Positions 8,887-16,024 of a stretch of DNA of 64,000 bases are shown one piece after another. Source of the DNA: Larkinella bovis (lineage in GTDB: Bacteria; Bacteroidota; Bacteroidia; Cytophagales; Spirosomataceae); contig NZ_JBHSMA010000001.1 in assembly GCF_042655385.1 (NCBI RefSeq), forward strand, positions 186,001 through 250,000, in the 5' to 3' direction. The translations under genes and the position numbers were made by a program. Under the pieces are notes generated by a model, which made no database searches, was not told the origin of the DNA, and was given only the letters and a program-made list of their open reading frames with translations. How positions within the stretch are numbered: the first letter of the stretch is position 1; every line of letters begins with the position of its first letter.

Positions 8887-9054
8887 CTAAGACTGTTGAT
8901 CGTCTAGCGGAAGCTGGCTGATTTTGTGGATGTGATTTTTGTCCACGACCAGCAGGTAGATGCCAACCAGCACAAAAAAGAGCAGAAAGGTCAGAAACGA
9001 TGCGACCATGTAGACATCGGCCCCCGGGATTTTATCGATGAATTGCTTGAACAT
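8887..9054 (-). CDS. ccoQ: cbb3 oxidase subunit CcoQ-like small membrane protein (55 aa)
   Basis: A 55-residue frame starts with ATG at 9054 and ends with TAG at 8887-8889. It reads MFKQFIDKIPGADVYMVAS, then one transmembrane helix (FLTFLLFFVLVGIYLLVV), then a short polar tail. Size, one helix and position between ccoNO and ccoP match CcoQ/FixQ, which stabilises the oxidase. There is little sequence to compare, so the call rests mainly on context. Ten bases separate its stop from the ccoP start. Confidence 0.8.
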   Translation of the reverse strand: MFKQFIDKIPGADVYMVASFLTFLLFFVLVGIYLLVVDKNHIHKISQLPLDDQQS

Positions 9055-9072
9055 ACCGTTGGAAAGTTAAGA

Positions 9073-9143
9073 GTGATGAGTGAAAAGGGATGAACTCGGG
9101 CGCGAAGCGCTTTTTATTAATTCATACGTCTTCACTCATTCAC
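9073..9143. repeat. Intergenic inverted repeat between ccoNO and ccoQ
   Basis: GTGATGAGTGAA (9073-9084) pairs with TTCACTCATTCAC (9131-9143) with one bulged base. The arms use the same GTGAATGAGTGA-type word as the hairpins at 33.0 and 55.4 kb. Confidence 0.6.
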
Positions 9144-9146
9144 GTA

Positions 9147-11348
9147 TCATTCTAGTTTCTTGATATCTGTGCCCAGGCGCTGAAGGTAGGCGATGAGGGC
9201 GATAATTTCCTTGTCTGAATCGACCTTGATGCCTTCCTTCGCCAGCCGTTGACTGACCTCGGCCGCCTGGATCTGGGCATTGGATTCGGCATGGGCGATC
9301 TGCAGATTGTCATACGGCACCCCGATGGCTTTCAGCGCTTTCAGCTTGGCGGAGAGGGTCGACAGGTCGAGGTCCTGCTCCAGCAACCACGGGTACGGCG
9401 GCATGATCGAACCGGGCGACATCGACGTTGGGTCGCGCATGTGGTGGTAGTGCCACGAGTCGGGATACTTGCCGCCTTCGCGGTGCAGATCCGGACCGGT
9501 CCGTTTGGAACCCCACAGGAACGGGTGGTCGTAGACGAATTCGCCGGCTTTCGAGTACTCGCCGTAGCGTTCGGTTTCGCTCCGGAACGGGCGCACCATC
9601 TGGGTATGGCAGTTGACGCAACCTTCCTTGATGTAGATATCGCGCCCTTCAACCTCAAGCGCCGTGTACGGCTGAACCGTGGCAATGGTTGGCACGTTAG
9701 ACTCCACCATGAACGTTGGCACCAGTTCAATGAGCGACCCGACCAGAATCATCACCAGGGAGCCAATCAGGAGCGGAATGGGCTTGCGTTCGAACCAGCG
9801 GTGCCAGTAGGTATCCTGCCCTTTGGCCACGTATTCCTTTTCCAGGGCCGGAGCTTCGGCGGGTTCGTTGGCGGTCAGCGAGCCGGCGGCCATCGTTTTG
9901 AACAGGTTGTACGCCATCAGAATGGCACCAATCAGGTAGAGCGCTCCCCCCGCAGCCCGCATCATGTGCATGGGCAGAATTTGAAGGGTCGTTTCCAGGA
10001 AACTGGGGTATTTCAGGGTTCCTTCGGGCGTAAATTCTTTCCACATCATCCCCTGCGTAAAACCGGAGATGTACATCGGAATGGCGTAGAACAGAATGCC
10101 GAGAGTACCGATCCAGAAATGGATATTTAGTAGTTTCTTGGAATACAGGGGCGTATGGTACAGCCTTGGAATCAGCCAGTACAGAATCGCAAACGTCAGA
10201 AAACCGTTCCAGCCGAGTGCGCCAACGTGGACGTGGGCCACAATCCAGTCGGTAAAGTGCGCAATGGCGTTGACGTTTTTCAGCGACAGCATCGGTCCTT
10301 CGAACGTGGCCATCCCGTAAGCGGTCAACCCGACGACCATGAATTTCAGAATCGTATCTTCCCGGACTTTATCCCAGGCTCCGCGCAGGGTCAGCAACCC
10401 GTTGATCATCCCGCCCCAGGACGGTGCGATCAGCATGATGGAAAACACGACACCCAGCGACTGCGCCCAGTCGGGCAGTGAAGTATAGAGCAGGTGGTGC
10501 GGTCCGGCCCAGATGTAGATGAAAATCAGCGCCCAGAAGTGCAGAATTGACAGCCGGTACGAATACACCGGGCGGTTTGCCATTTTGGGCAGGAAGTAAT
10601 ACATCATTCCCAGGTACGGCGTTGTCAGGAAAAACGCCACGGCGTTGTGGCCATACCACCACTGCACCAGCGCGTCCTGCACACCCGCGTAGAGGTAATA
10701 GCTCTTGAACAGCGTGACGGGCATCTGAAACGAATTGATGATGTGCAAAACCGCAACGGTGACGAAGGTGGCGATGTAGAACCAGATGGCCACGTACAGG
10801 TGACGTTCCCGGCGTTTGATGATCGTACCGAACATGTTGATCCCGAAAACCACCCAGATCAGCGTGATGGCAATATCGATGGGCCATTCCAGTTCGGCGT
10901 ATTCGTGGGAGGTGTTAATCCCCAGCGGCAGCGTTAAAACCGCCGATACAATAACGGCCTGCCAGCCCCAGAAATGAAGCTTACTCAGAAAGTCGCTGAA
11001 CATCCGGGCTTTACAAAGCCGTTGCAGCGAGTAGTAAACGCCCATGAAAATGGCATTGCCAACGAACGCAAAAATGACGGCGTTGGTGTGCAGGGGACGG
11101 ATGCGTCCAAACGTGGTGTATTGATTCCCGAGGTTGGCCGCCGGAGCCACTAACTGAGAGGCTACAAGAACGCCCACCAGCATGCCGATTACCCCCCAGA
11201 CGACTGTGGCCACGGCAAAATTGCGGACGATGGCGTTGTCATAGGCGAAGCGCTCAACCACCGAAGCGGGTTGAATCGGTATTCGGCGGCCGGAATCGGG
11301 TAGCGCCGGGATTCCGGGGGTGGAATCGGGTTGAAGAGTTACATTCAT
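9147..11348 (-). CDS. ccoNO: cbb3-type cytochrome c oxidase, fused subunits I and II (CcoN-CcoO)
   Basis: Catalytic core of a high-affinity terminal oxidase. The first 480 or so residues form the 12-helix subunit I. It shows the heme-ligand histidine in RPLHTNAVIFAFVGN, the CuB histidine in WWYGHNAVAFFLTTPYLG, the pair in AGPHHLLYT, and the heme pair in AHVHVGALGWN. After a linker and one more helix (about 525-545) comes the CcoO mono-heme domain, with CVNCHTQMVRP near residue 578 and the Met ligand in GSIMPPYPWL. The length of 733 is about the sum of the two subunits, and there is no intervening stop, so this is a true fusion, a form frequent in Bacteroidota. Its ATG overlaps the ccoS stop by four bases, indicating translational coupling. 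Confidence 0.96.
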   Translation of the reverse strand: MNVTLQPDSTPGIPALPDSGRRIPIQPASVVERFAYDNAIVRNFAVATVVWGVIGMLVGVLVASQLVAPAANLGNQYTTFGRIRPLHTNAVIFAFVGNAIFMGVYYSLQRLCKARMFSDFLSKLHFWGWQAVIVSAVLTLPLGINTSHEYAELEWPIDIAITLIWVVFGINMFGTIIKRRERHLYVAIWFYIATFVTVAVLHIINSFQMPVTLFKSYYLYAGVQDALVQWWYGHNAVAFFLTTPYLGMMYYFLPKMANRPVYSYRLSILHFWALIFIYIWAGPHHLLYTSLPDWAQSLGVVFSIMLIAPSWGGMINGLLTLRGAWDKVREDTILKFMVVGLTAYGMATFEGPMLSLKNVNAIAHFTDWIVAHVHVGALGWNGFLTFAILYWLIPRLYHTPLYSKKLLNIHFWIGTLGILFYAIPMYISGFTQGMMWKEFTPEGTLKYPSFLETTLQILPMHMMRAAGGALYLIGAILMAYNLFKTMAAGSLTANEPAEAPALEKEYVAKGQDTYWHRWFERKPIPLLIGSLVMILVGSLIELVPTFMVESNVPTIATVQPYTALEVEGRDIYIKEGCVNCHTQMVRPFRSETERYGEYSKAGEFVYDHPFLWGSKRTGPDLHREGGKYPDSWHYHHMRDPTSMSPGSIMPPYPWLLEQDLDLSTLSAKLKALKAIGVPYDNLQIAHAESNAQIQAAEVSQRLAKEGIKVDSDKEIIALIAYLQRLGTDIKKLE

Positions 11349-11530
11349 AGGGACGATTGGTTAATTGTCTGTGGTTGGGAGTGCGGTTTTGGATCATCGT
11401 CCAGCAGCACGCGGATGGAAGGGGTGTAGAGGTCATCGTGCTGACCGTGGCGCATTGACCAGAAAAAAGCCCCCAGAAACCCCAGGGCCAGCACCAGGCT
11501 GATGCCGATCATGAAAAAGATGACTTGCAT
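11345..11530 (-). CDS. ccoS: cbb3-type cytochrome oxidase assembly protein CcoS
   Basis: Small one-helix membrane protein required for cofactor insertion into the cbb3 oxidase. Starting at ATG 11530, it reads MQVIFFMIGISLVLALGFLGAFFW followed by GQHDDLYTPSIRVLLDDD, which matches CcoS closely. The frame is open to 11569, but family members begin at this Met. It is the first gene of the operon and overlaps ccoNO by four bases. The region upstream shows no convincing FNR-type palindrome. Confidence 0.9.
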   Translation of the reverse strand: MQVIFFMIGISLVLALGFLGAFFWSMRHGQHDDLYTPSIRVLLDDDPKPHSQPQTINQSSL

Positions 11531-11569
11531 GACGGTTTTAGTAACTATTACGGGTTCAAAATTGGTCAA

Positions 11570-11884
11570 TTGGTTACGGGGTATGAATGAGCTTGGTCAA
11601 CGGAGCGGGTGATTTGAGTCAGTCGGGCAGGAACAGGGACTTTTTAGTACGGGTTTGGGCTTCCTCAGCCTTCCAATCCGGAAACAATTCCCGGAACCCG
11701 GTGGTCCGGTGTATCGGAGGCCTGCCGTTCGGGGATTTATTTTGAGAGAAAACCGGCCGAAAACAGGGGGCGTTCCGGACTGTATTATCCGGATAATTCT
11801 TGGTGATTTTCCTGAAAAAATACAAAAATGGGAACAATCACCAGCTTCTGAATGTCTATCAGGTATCCATCATTTTTACCGGAT
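11570..11884. other. Divergent intergenic region, cco operon / MFS gene
   Basis: About 315 bases (11531-11569 belongs to the ccoS leader) with no convincing gene; the 72-residue minus-strand frame at 11619-11837 has no start context or motif. The cco promoter must lie here. I looked for TTGAT-N4-ATCAA and for TAnnTTTG and found neither in good form. Confidence 0.5.
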
Positions 11885-13120
11885 ATGACGCGCCGACAAC
11901 ACGCTATTGTTATTCTGATTTTAGGAACACTGACAACGATCAGTCCCTTTTCCATCGACATGTATCTGCCCGGTTTTCCGGCCATTGCCAAAAGCCTGCA
12001 TACCACGATCGATCAGGTTCAATTATCGTTAACAGCCTACCTGATCGGAATTTCGTTCGGACAGATTCTATACGGGCCGTTGCTGGATCGGTACGGCCGG
12101 AAACTCCCATTATACGGCGGCCTGGTGCTGTACCTGGTTGCCTCAGTAGGCTGCGCCCTGACAAATTCGATTGAAACGTTGATTCTGATGCGTTTGCTGC
12201 AGGCTCTGGGTGGTTGTGTTGGTCTGGTAGCGGCTCAGGCGCTGGTGCGTGACCTGTTTCCGGTTTCAAAAATCGCCCAGGTGTTTTCCCTATTAACGCT
12301 CGTGGTGGCCGTTTCGCCCATGATTGCTCCGACGATTGGGGGGTATGCAACCGTGGCGATGGGCTGGCATTCAATCTTTCTGATTCTGGCGGGCATTACG
12401 GCCCTGATTATCATCGCTATTTATTTCGTGCTGCCGGACGGGAAAAAACCGGATCCTTCGTTGTCGTTGCGTCCCAGAGCGGTCGTGAGTAATTACCTGA
12501 CCGTCATGAAACAGCCGCAGTTTCTGACCTACTCCCTGGTGGCGGGCATTGCTACCTCGGCGCCTTTTGCCTACATCGCGGGTTCGCCGGACGTGTTCAT
12601 GAATATCTACCACCTCAGTGAGCAGCAATACGGGTGGATTTTTGCCTTTTTATCCATTGCCATCATTGCGCCATCTCAATTAAATCATATTCTGCTGAAA
12701 CGGTTTCAGAGCGAACAAATCATCTTTACAACCCTTGTTCTGCAGTCGATTGTTGGTATTTTGATGCTTGCGGGAACCTGGGCAGGGTGGTTTGGTCCGT
12801 ATGGACTCATTGCGGTTTTGTTTGTATTCCTGCTGGGGCAAAGCCTGACGGGCCCCAACGCGTCGGCGCTTTCGCTGGCTCCGTTTACCCGCCATGCTGG
12901 CAGTGCCGCGGCCCTGATGGGCAGTTTCCGGATGGGATTTGGCGCGCTGGTTTCGGCATCCGTCAGCATTTTTCACAACCGTACCGCCATCCCGATGGTG
13001 GGGATGATGACCTTGTGTGTGGTGACGGGTTTGGTGGGGTTGCTCCTCGGTCAACGAGTGATTCACTACCGGACCAAAAAAGCGGCCGTCAACGAGCCGC
13101 TCTCGGAAGTAGCGTTGTAA
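11885..13120 (+). CDS. MFS multidrug exporter, Bcr/CflA family
   Basis: Twelve-helix proton-driven exporter of the inner membrane. MTRRQHAIVILILGTLTTIS leads into PFSIDMYLPGFPAIA, a strong Bcr/CflA signature at the first helix. Motif A (GQILYGPLLDRYGRK) follows helix 2, with the RYGRK loop intact. The chosen ATG at 11885 gives the family N-terminus; the frame also has an ATG at 11852. Relatives export bicyclomycin, chloramphenicol, sulfonamides or small metabolites, and the substrate cannot be predicted. The gene stands alone and converges on the VOC gene through a shared terminator. Confidence 0.88.
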   Translation: MTRRQHAIVILILGTLTTISPFSIDMYLPGFPAIAKSLHTTIDQVQLSLTAYLIGISFGQILYGPLLDRYGRKLPLYGGLVLYLVASVGCALTNSIETLILMRLLQALGGCVGLVAAQALVRDLFPVSKIAQVFSLLTLVVAVSPMIAPTIGGYATVAMGWHSIFLILAGITALIIIAIYFVLPDGKKPDPSLSLRPRAVVSNYLTVMKQPQFLTYSLVAGIATSAPFAYIAGSPDVFMNIYHLSEQQYGWIFAFLSIAIIAPSQLNHILLKRFQSEQIIFTTLVLQSIVGILMLAGTWAGWFGPYGLIAVLFVFLLGQSLTGPNASALSLAPFTRHAGSAAALMGSFRMGFGALVSASVSIFHNRTAIPMVGMMTLCVVTGLVGLLLGQRVIHYRTKKAAVNEPLSEVAL

Positions 13121-13136
13121 GCTATTTTTTCTAGCC

Positions 13137-13178
13137 AAAAAAAGCCGTAGCGATCTGACAAATTCGCTACGGCTTTTT
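13137..13178. terminator. Bidirectional intrinsic terminator
   Basis: A 14-bp stem (AAAAGCCGTAGCGA, paired with TCGCTACGGCTTTT) with A-run before and T-run after. It lies between the convergent MFS and VOC genes and can serve both. Confidence 0.9.
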
Positions 13179-13194
13179 CCATTTTGGAATGGGC

Positions 13195-13626
13195 TTACGA
13201 TTGGCTGGCTGCGGCTGCGGGTTGTTCCTGAACGGCGCTGGGGTCCATCCACATGACTTCCCACAAGTGGCCGTCCAGATCCTCAAAACCGTGTCCGTAC
13301 ATGAACCCCTGATCCTGCTTCTCATTCGGCGTCGTGCCACCGGCCGCAACGGCTTTGCTGACCACGTCATCGACGGCTTCCCGGCTATCGGCCGAAAGGC
13401 AAATAATCGATTCGGTCACTTTGGAGGCATCGGCTACCTCTTTCTTGGTAAACGATTTGAAGAACGGCTCTACCAGTAACATTACGTAAATGTCCTCGCT
13501 GATAATCATGCAGGTTGCCTTTTCATCCGTGAACTGGGGATTGAACGTGTAACCAAGTTTGGTGAAAAAATCAACGGATTTGTTCAGGTCTTTCACGGGC
13601 AGATTTACAAAGATTTTCGTTGCCAT
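13195..13626 (-). CDS. VOC family protein (glyoxalase/bleomycin-resistance fold)
   Basis: A 143-residue vicinal-oxygen-chelate protein. The N-terminal repeat reads IFVNLPVKDLNKSVDFFTKLGY and the second ends in GHGFEDLDGHLWEVMWMD, the standard closing motif with the metal-ligand Glu. Such single proteins are usually cytoplasmic and dimeric. The subfamily resembles PhnB/glyoxalase-like proteins of unknown substrate, with no fosfomycin- or bleomycin-specific sign. The tail is Ala/Gln-rich. It is monocistronic, with a terminator at its 3' end. Confidence 0.88.
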   Translation of the reverse strand: MATKIFVNLPVKDLNKSVDFFTKLGYTFNPQFTDEKATCMIISEDIYVMLLVEPFFKSFTKKEVADASKVTESIICLSADSREAVDDVVSKAVAAGGTTPNEKQDQGFMYGHGFEDLDGHLWEVMWMDPSAVQEQPAAAASQS

Positions 13627-13932
13627 GCGTATTTGAGGTTTAATGTTTACCTAACAAAGGTAAGACCGTTGCGCATCAGCGATAGCGTGTGATTGCGACA
13701 AATAGGAGGGGATTTGCGACAATATTTTTTGTCATTTTTTGGGATTTTTTTTGAGTCGCGGGAAGATCGATGAAGTCTGGTTTTTTATCGATCAACCCAC
13801 CGGTTTTACCGACGTTCACCCCCCGGCCGAGTCGAGTTTTCGGGCCGTTTGCCCGGATCGATGTTGCCATTTTTTAAACTATATATTCTTCAGCGTGTCT
13901 ATAAGTCATTCATCACAAAATCGCATAACGTC
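13627..13932. other. Divergent intergenic region, 306 bases
   Basis: T-rich stretches (13725-13755) lie upstream of the VOC and glycine-zipper genes. No gene is supported. Promoters for both directions are expected, but no clear TTTG / TAnnTTTG pair was found. Confidence 0.5.
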
Positions 13933-14466
13933 ATGAAAACGATTCTTAAAAAATACATTCCGCTGCTGTTGGCGGTTTTGCTGGCAGGGCAATCGGTACA
14001 GGCGCAGATTTTGAAACGCTGGAGTCCACAGGCCAAAGGCACGGCTATCGGTGCCGGAGCGGGAGCTGCCGCCGGAGCGATCATTCATAAGCGAAACCGG
14101 GTCGTTGGCGGTGTGGTCGGCGGAGTGGTCGGTGGTGCCGCCGGATACGCCATTGGTAAACATATCGATAATAAACGCAAAAAAGCCGCCTGGGAAGAAG
14201 CCGGTCGCCGGGCTGCGGAACGTCCCGTGCTGGCATCTCATACCGGGGCAGCGCCTTCCATTACCAAGTCGTCGTCCCGGGTGATGCTGCCCGCAAAAAC
14301 GCCCGCATCCGTACCGCAATTGCCAGTCGCTGCAACACAGCAGGCCGCGGTAGCTGAGACGAATCCGGCGTTGTACATTCTGAATCAGGGCTATTTGCCG
14401 AATCCGTTTTATGGCCAGTCGGATGCGCCCTACGGGTTAACCGAATACCGGCAAAAAAGCTGGTAA
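13933..14466 (+). CDS. Secreted glycine-zipper protein
   Basis: A 177-residue exported protein. The signal peptide is MKTILKKYIPLLLAVLLAGQSVQAQ. Next comes a glycine-zipper hairpin, about residues 40-80, with GTAIGAGAGAAAGAI and VVGGVVGGVVGGAAGYAIG. Such zippers insert into or line membranes in YMGG/Rick_17kDa-type proteins. A basic patch (DNKRKK) follows, then a Pro/Ala-rich tail without recognisable domains. The frame is open upstream to 13849; the ATG at 13933 is chosen because the signal peptide begins there. It may share a transcript with the NTF2-like lipoprotein 45 bases downstream. The role is unknown; envelope integrity is a guess from the zipper. Confidence 0.8.
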   Translation: MKTILKKYIPLLLAVLLAGQSVQAQILKRWSPQAKGTAIGAGAGAAAGAIIHKRNRVVGGVVGGVVGGAAGYAIGKHIDNKRKKAAWEEAGRRAAERPVLASHTGAAPSITKSSSRVMLPAKTPASVPQLPVAATQQAAVAETNPALYILNQGYLPNPFYGQSDAPYGLTEYRQKSW

Positions 14467-14511
14467 CCGTACCCGGTTTTCATTCATCTCTAACACTAAA
14501 TCGCCATCATC

Positions 14512-14997
14512 ATGAAATCTGTTTTGCATCTGTTGTTGTTCACCATGCTGACTACGGCCTGTTCAACAACAACCCAGGAAACCGTTACAATTCAGGAGCT
14601 TAATAAGCAGTTTATTAGTGCCTGGAATACGAAAGAAGCTGACAAAATCACCGGCTTTCTGGCCGAGGACGTTCAGTTTGTGCAGGGAAGCAGTCATTGG
14701 CAGGGAAAGTCCGAAGTGGCGTCCAAATGGGTCCGGACCACACTTCCGACCCTGGAGGGCCTTAAAATTTACGCGCTGAGTTCGGGCATGGATAGCCAAA
14801 CGGCGTATGAAGCGGGAACCTTCTCGGTGGAGGTACTACCCGCCAGCCCGGACGAACCCAAGGGCAAAGGCGAAGGCAATTTCATGCTTCTCTGGAAAAA
14901 AAGCCCCGATACGGGCTGGAAACTAAGTTACGTTCAGCTGGAGGATTTGCCCGTTCGGACCAGCACCGCCGTGGTTCCCACGAGTCTGATCCCCTAA
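14512..14997 (+). CDS. Lipoprotein with SnoaL/DUF4440-like NTF2 fold
   Basis: A 161-residue protein with a lipoprotein signal (MKSVLHLLLFTMLTTACST, Cys near residue 17). The mature part begins with VTIQELNKQFISAWNTKEADKITGFLAEDVQFVQG, the usual start of NTF2-like SnoaL/DUF4440 domains, with a conserved Trp and an Asp after the helix. It ends with the strand WKLSYVQLEDLP. Family members bind small ligands or act as isomerases, and many are orphan. No catalytic assignment is possible. A strong terminator follows. Confidence 0.8.
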   Translation: MKSVLHLLLFTMLTTACSTTTQETVTIQELNKQFISAWNTKEADKITGFLAEDVQFVQGSSHWQGKSEVASKWVRTTLPTLEGLKIYALSSGMDSQTAYEAGTFSVEVLPASPDEPKGKGEGNFMLLWKKSPDTGWKLSYVQLEDLPVRTSTAVVPTSLIP

Positions 14998-15020
14998 GTT
15001 CCCTTCTAAAAAGATCGGAT

Positions 15021-15057
15021 GGGGCCGGAGCGTATAGTTCCGGCCCCGTTTTTTTTG
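15021..15057 (+). terminator. Intrinsic terminator after the NTF2-like lipoprotein gene
   Basis: Nine-bp stem GGGGCCGGA (15021-15029) / TCCGGCCCC (15039-15047), followed by eight T. Confidence 0.9.
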
Positions 15058-15233
15058 ATTCCTACCGAGTTGCCTAATAATGGTAACTGATAGCGATCAG
15101 GTGGTGACGTGATGGGCCTCATGGCAAAACCGTTGGGGGGGCAGCACCTTTGCGGGTATGGTAATCCGGTTTTACGGCCTACTTGTTTCACCTCTAAACG
15201 TTACGGAGAGCCCGTCACGCTCGCTACTATTGT

Positions 15234-15983
15234 ATGCCCATTCTGCTGTTTTTTCTGGCCCATTGGTACCTGTCGGTGCTGATGCAGACTTTTTTTCTCC
15301 ACCGTTACGCAGCTCACCAGATGTTTACGATGAGTAAAGCCTGGGAGAAGTTTTTTTACGTTCTGACGTTTCTGGCGCAGGGGTCGTCTTTTCTGAGCCC
15401 GCGCGCTTACGGAATCATGCACCGGCTGCACCATGCCTACGCCGACACCGAGAAAGACCCGCATTCGCCCGACTTCTCGAACGGGATTTTCGACATGATG
15501 TGGAAAACGAAATCCTTCTATAACGATATCGTCCACAACCGCGATACAATCCCGGAAAAGTTTAAGAAAGGCGTCCCCAACTGGCGCTGGATGGAGTGGT
15601 TTGGCGATCGCTGGGCGGTTCGGATTGCCTGGGGAACGGCCTATACCCTGTTTTACCTCTATTTTGCGACCGCCTGGTGGATGTTTTTGCTGCTGCCCAT
15701 TCATTATTTGATGGGGCCGGTTCACGGTGCCATCATCAACTGGTATTCCCACCGCTACGGCTACACCAATTTCGAAGTGAACGATACGGCTAAAAACCTG
15801 CTGCCGTTTGATTTTCTGATGATGGGAGAGGCCTACCACAACAATCACCACAAATTCGGCGGGCGGCCCAACTTCGGCGGTTTTCGCTGGCATGAGTTTG
15901 ATCCGGCCTATCCGCTGATTGTGCTGCTGGATAAGTTGAAAATTGTGCACCTACGACGGGGGCGCGATCTGGAGTATATGTAA
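15234..15983 (+). CDS. Membrane fatty acid desaturase (acyl-CoA desaturase type)
   Basis: Di-iron membrane desaturase of about 249 residues that introduces double bonds into acyl chains. The three histidine boxes are present: HRYAAH (about residues 23-28), HRLHH (about 62-66) and HNNHH (about 203-207). Hydrophobic segments at about 2-20, 35-50 and 140-165 place it in the membrane. GGAGAG at about 15204 is too far from the ATG at 15234 to be a normal ribosome site, so the true start could differ, but no better in-frame start was seen. The gene is monocistronic, with its own terminator. Regiospecificity cannot be read from the sequence. Confidence 0.9.
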   Translation: MPILLFFLAHWYLSVLMQTFFLHRYAAHQMFTMSKAWEKFFYVLTFLAQGSSFLSPRAYGIMHRLHHAYADTEKDPHSPDFSNGIFDMMWKTKSFYNDIVHNRDTIPEKFKKGVPNWRWMEWFGDRWAVRIAWGTAYTLFYLYFATAWWMFLLLPIHYLMGPVHGAIINWYSHRYGYTNFEVNDTAKNLLPFDFLMMGEAYHNNHHKFGGRPNFGGFRWHEFDPAYPLIVLLDKLKIVHLRRGRDLEYM

Positions 15984-16008
15984 AAGGGGCGTTAAGCCCC
16001 TTTTTTTC
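15984..16008 (+). terminator. Intrinsic terminator after the desaturase gene
   Basis: AGGGGC (15985-15990) and GCCCCT (15996-16001) with a GTTAA loop and a following T-run. It lies directly after the stop codon, and the convergent ATPase gene ends 17 bases further on. Confidence 0.85.
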
Positions 16009-16024
16009 TGTTATTTACGTAACC

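Noticed and set aside
11570..11640. FNR/Anr-type box upstream of the cbb3 operon
   Set aside because: TTGGTCAA-type sequences are present, but no symmetric TTGAT-N4-ATCAA, and the Bacteroidota regulator consensus is not certain.
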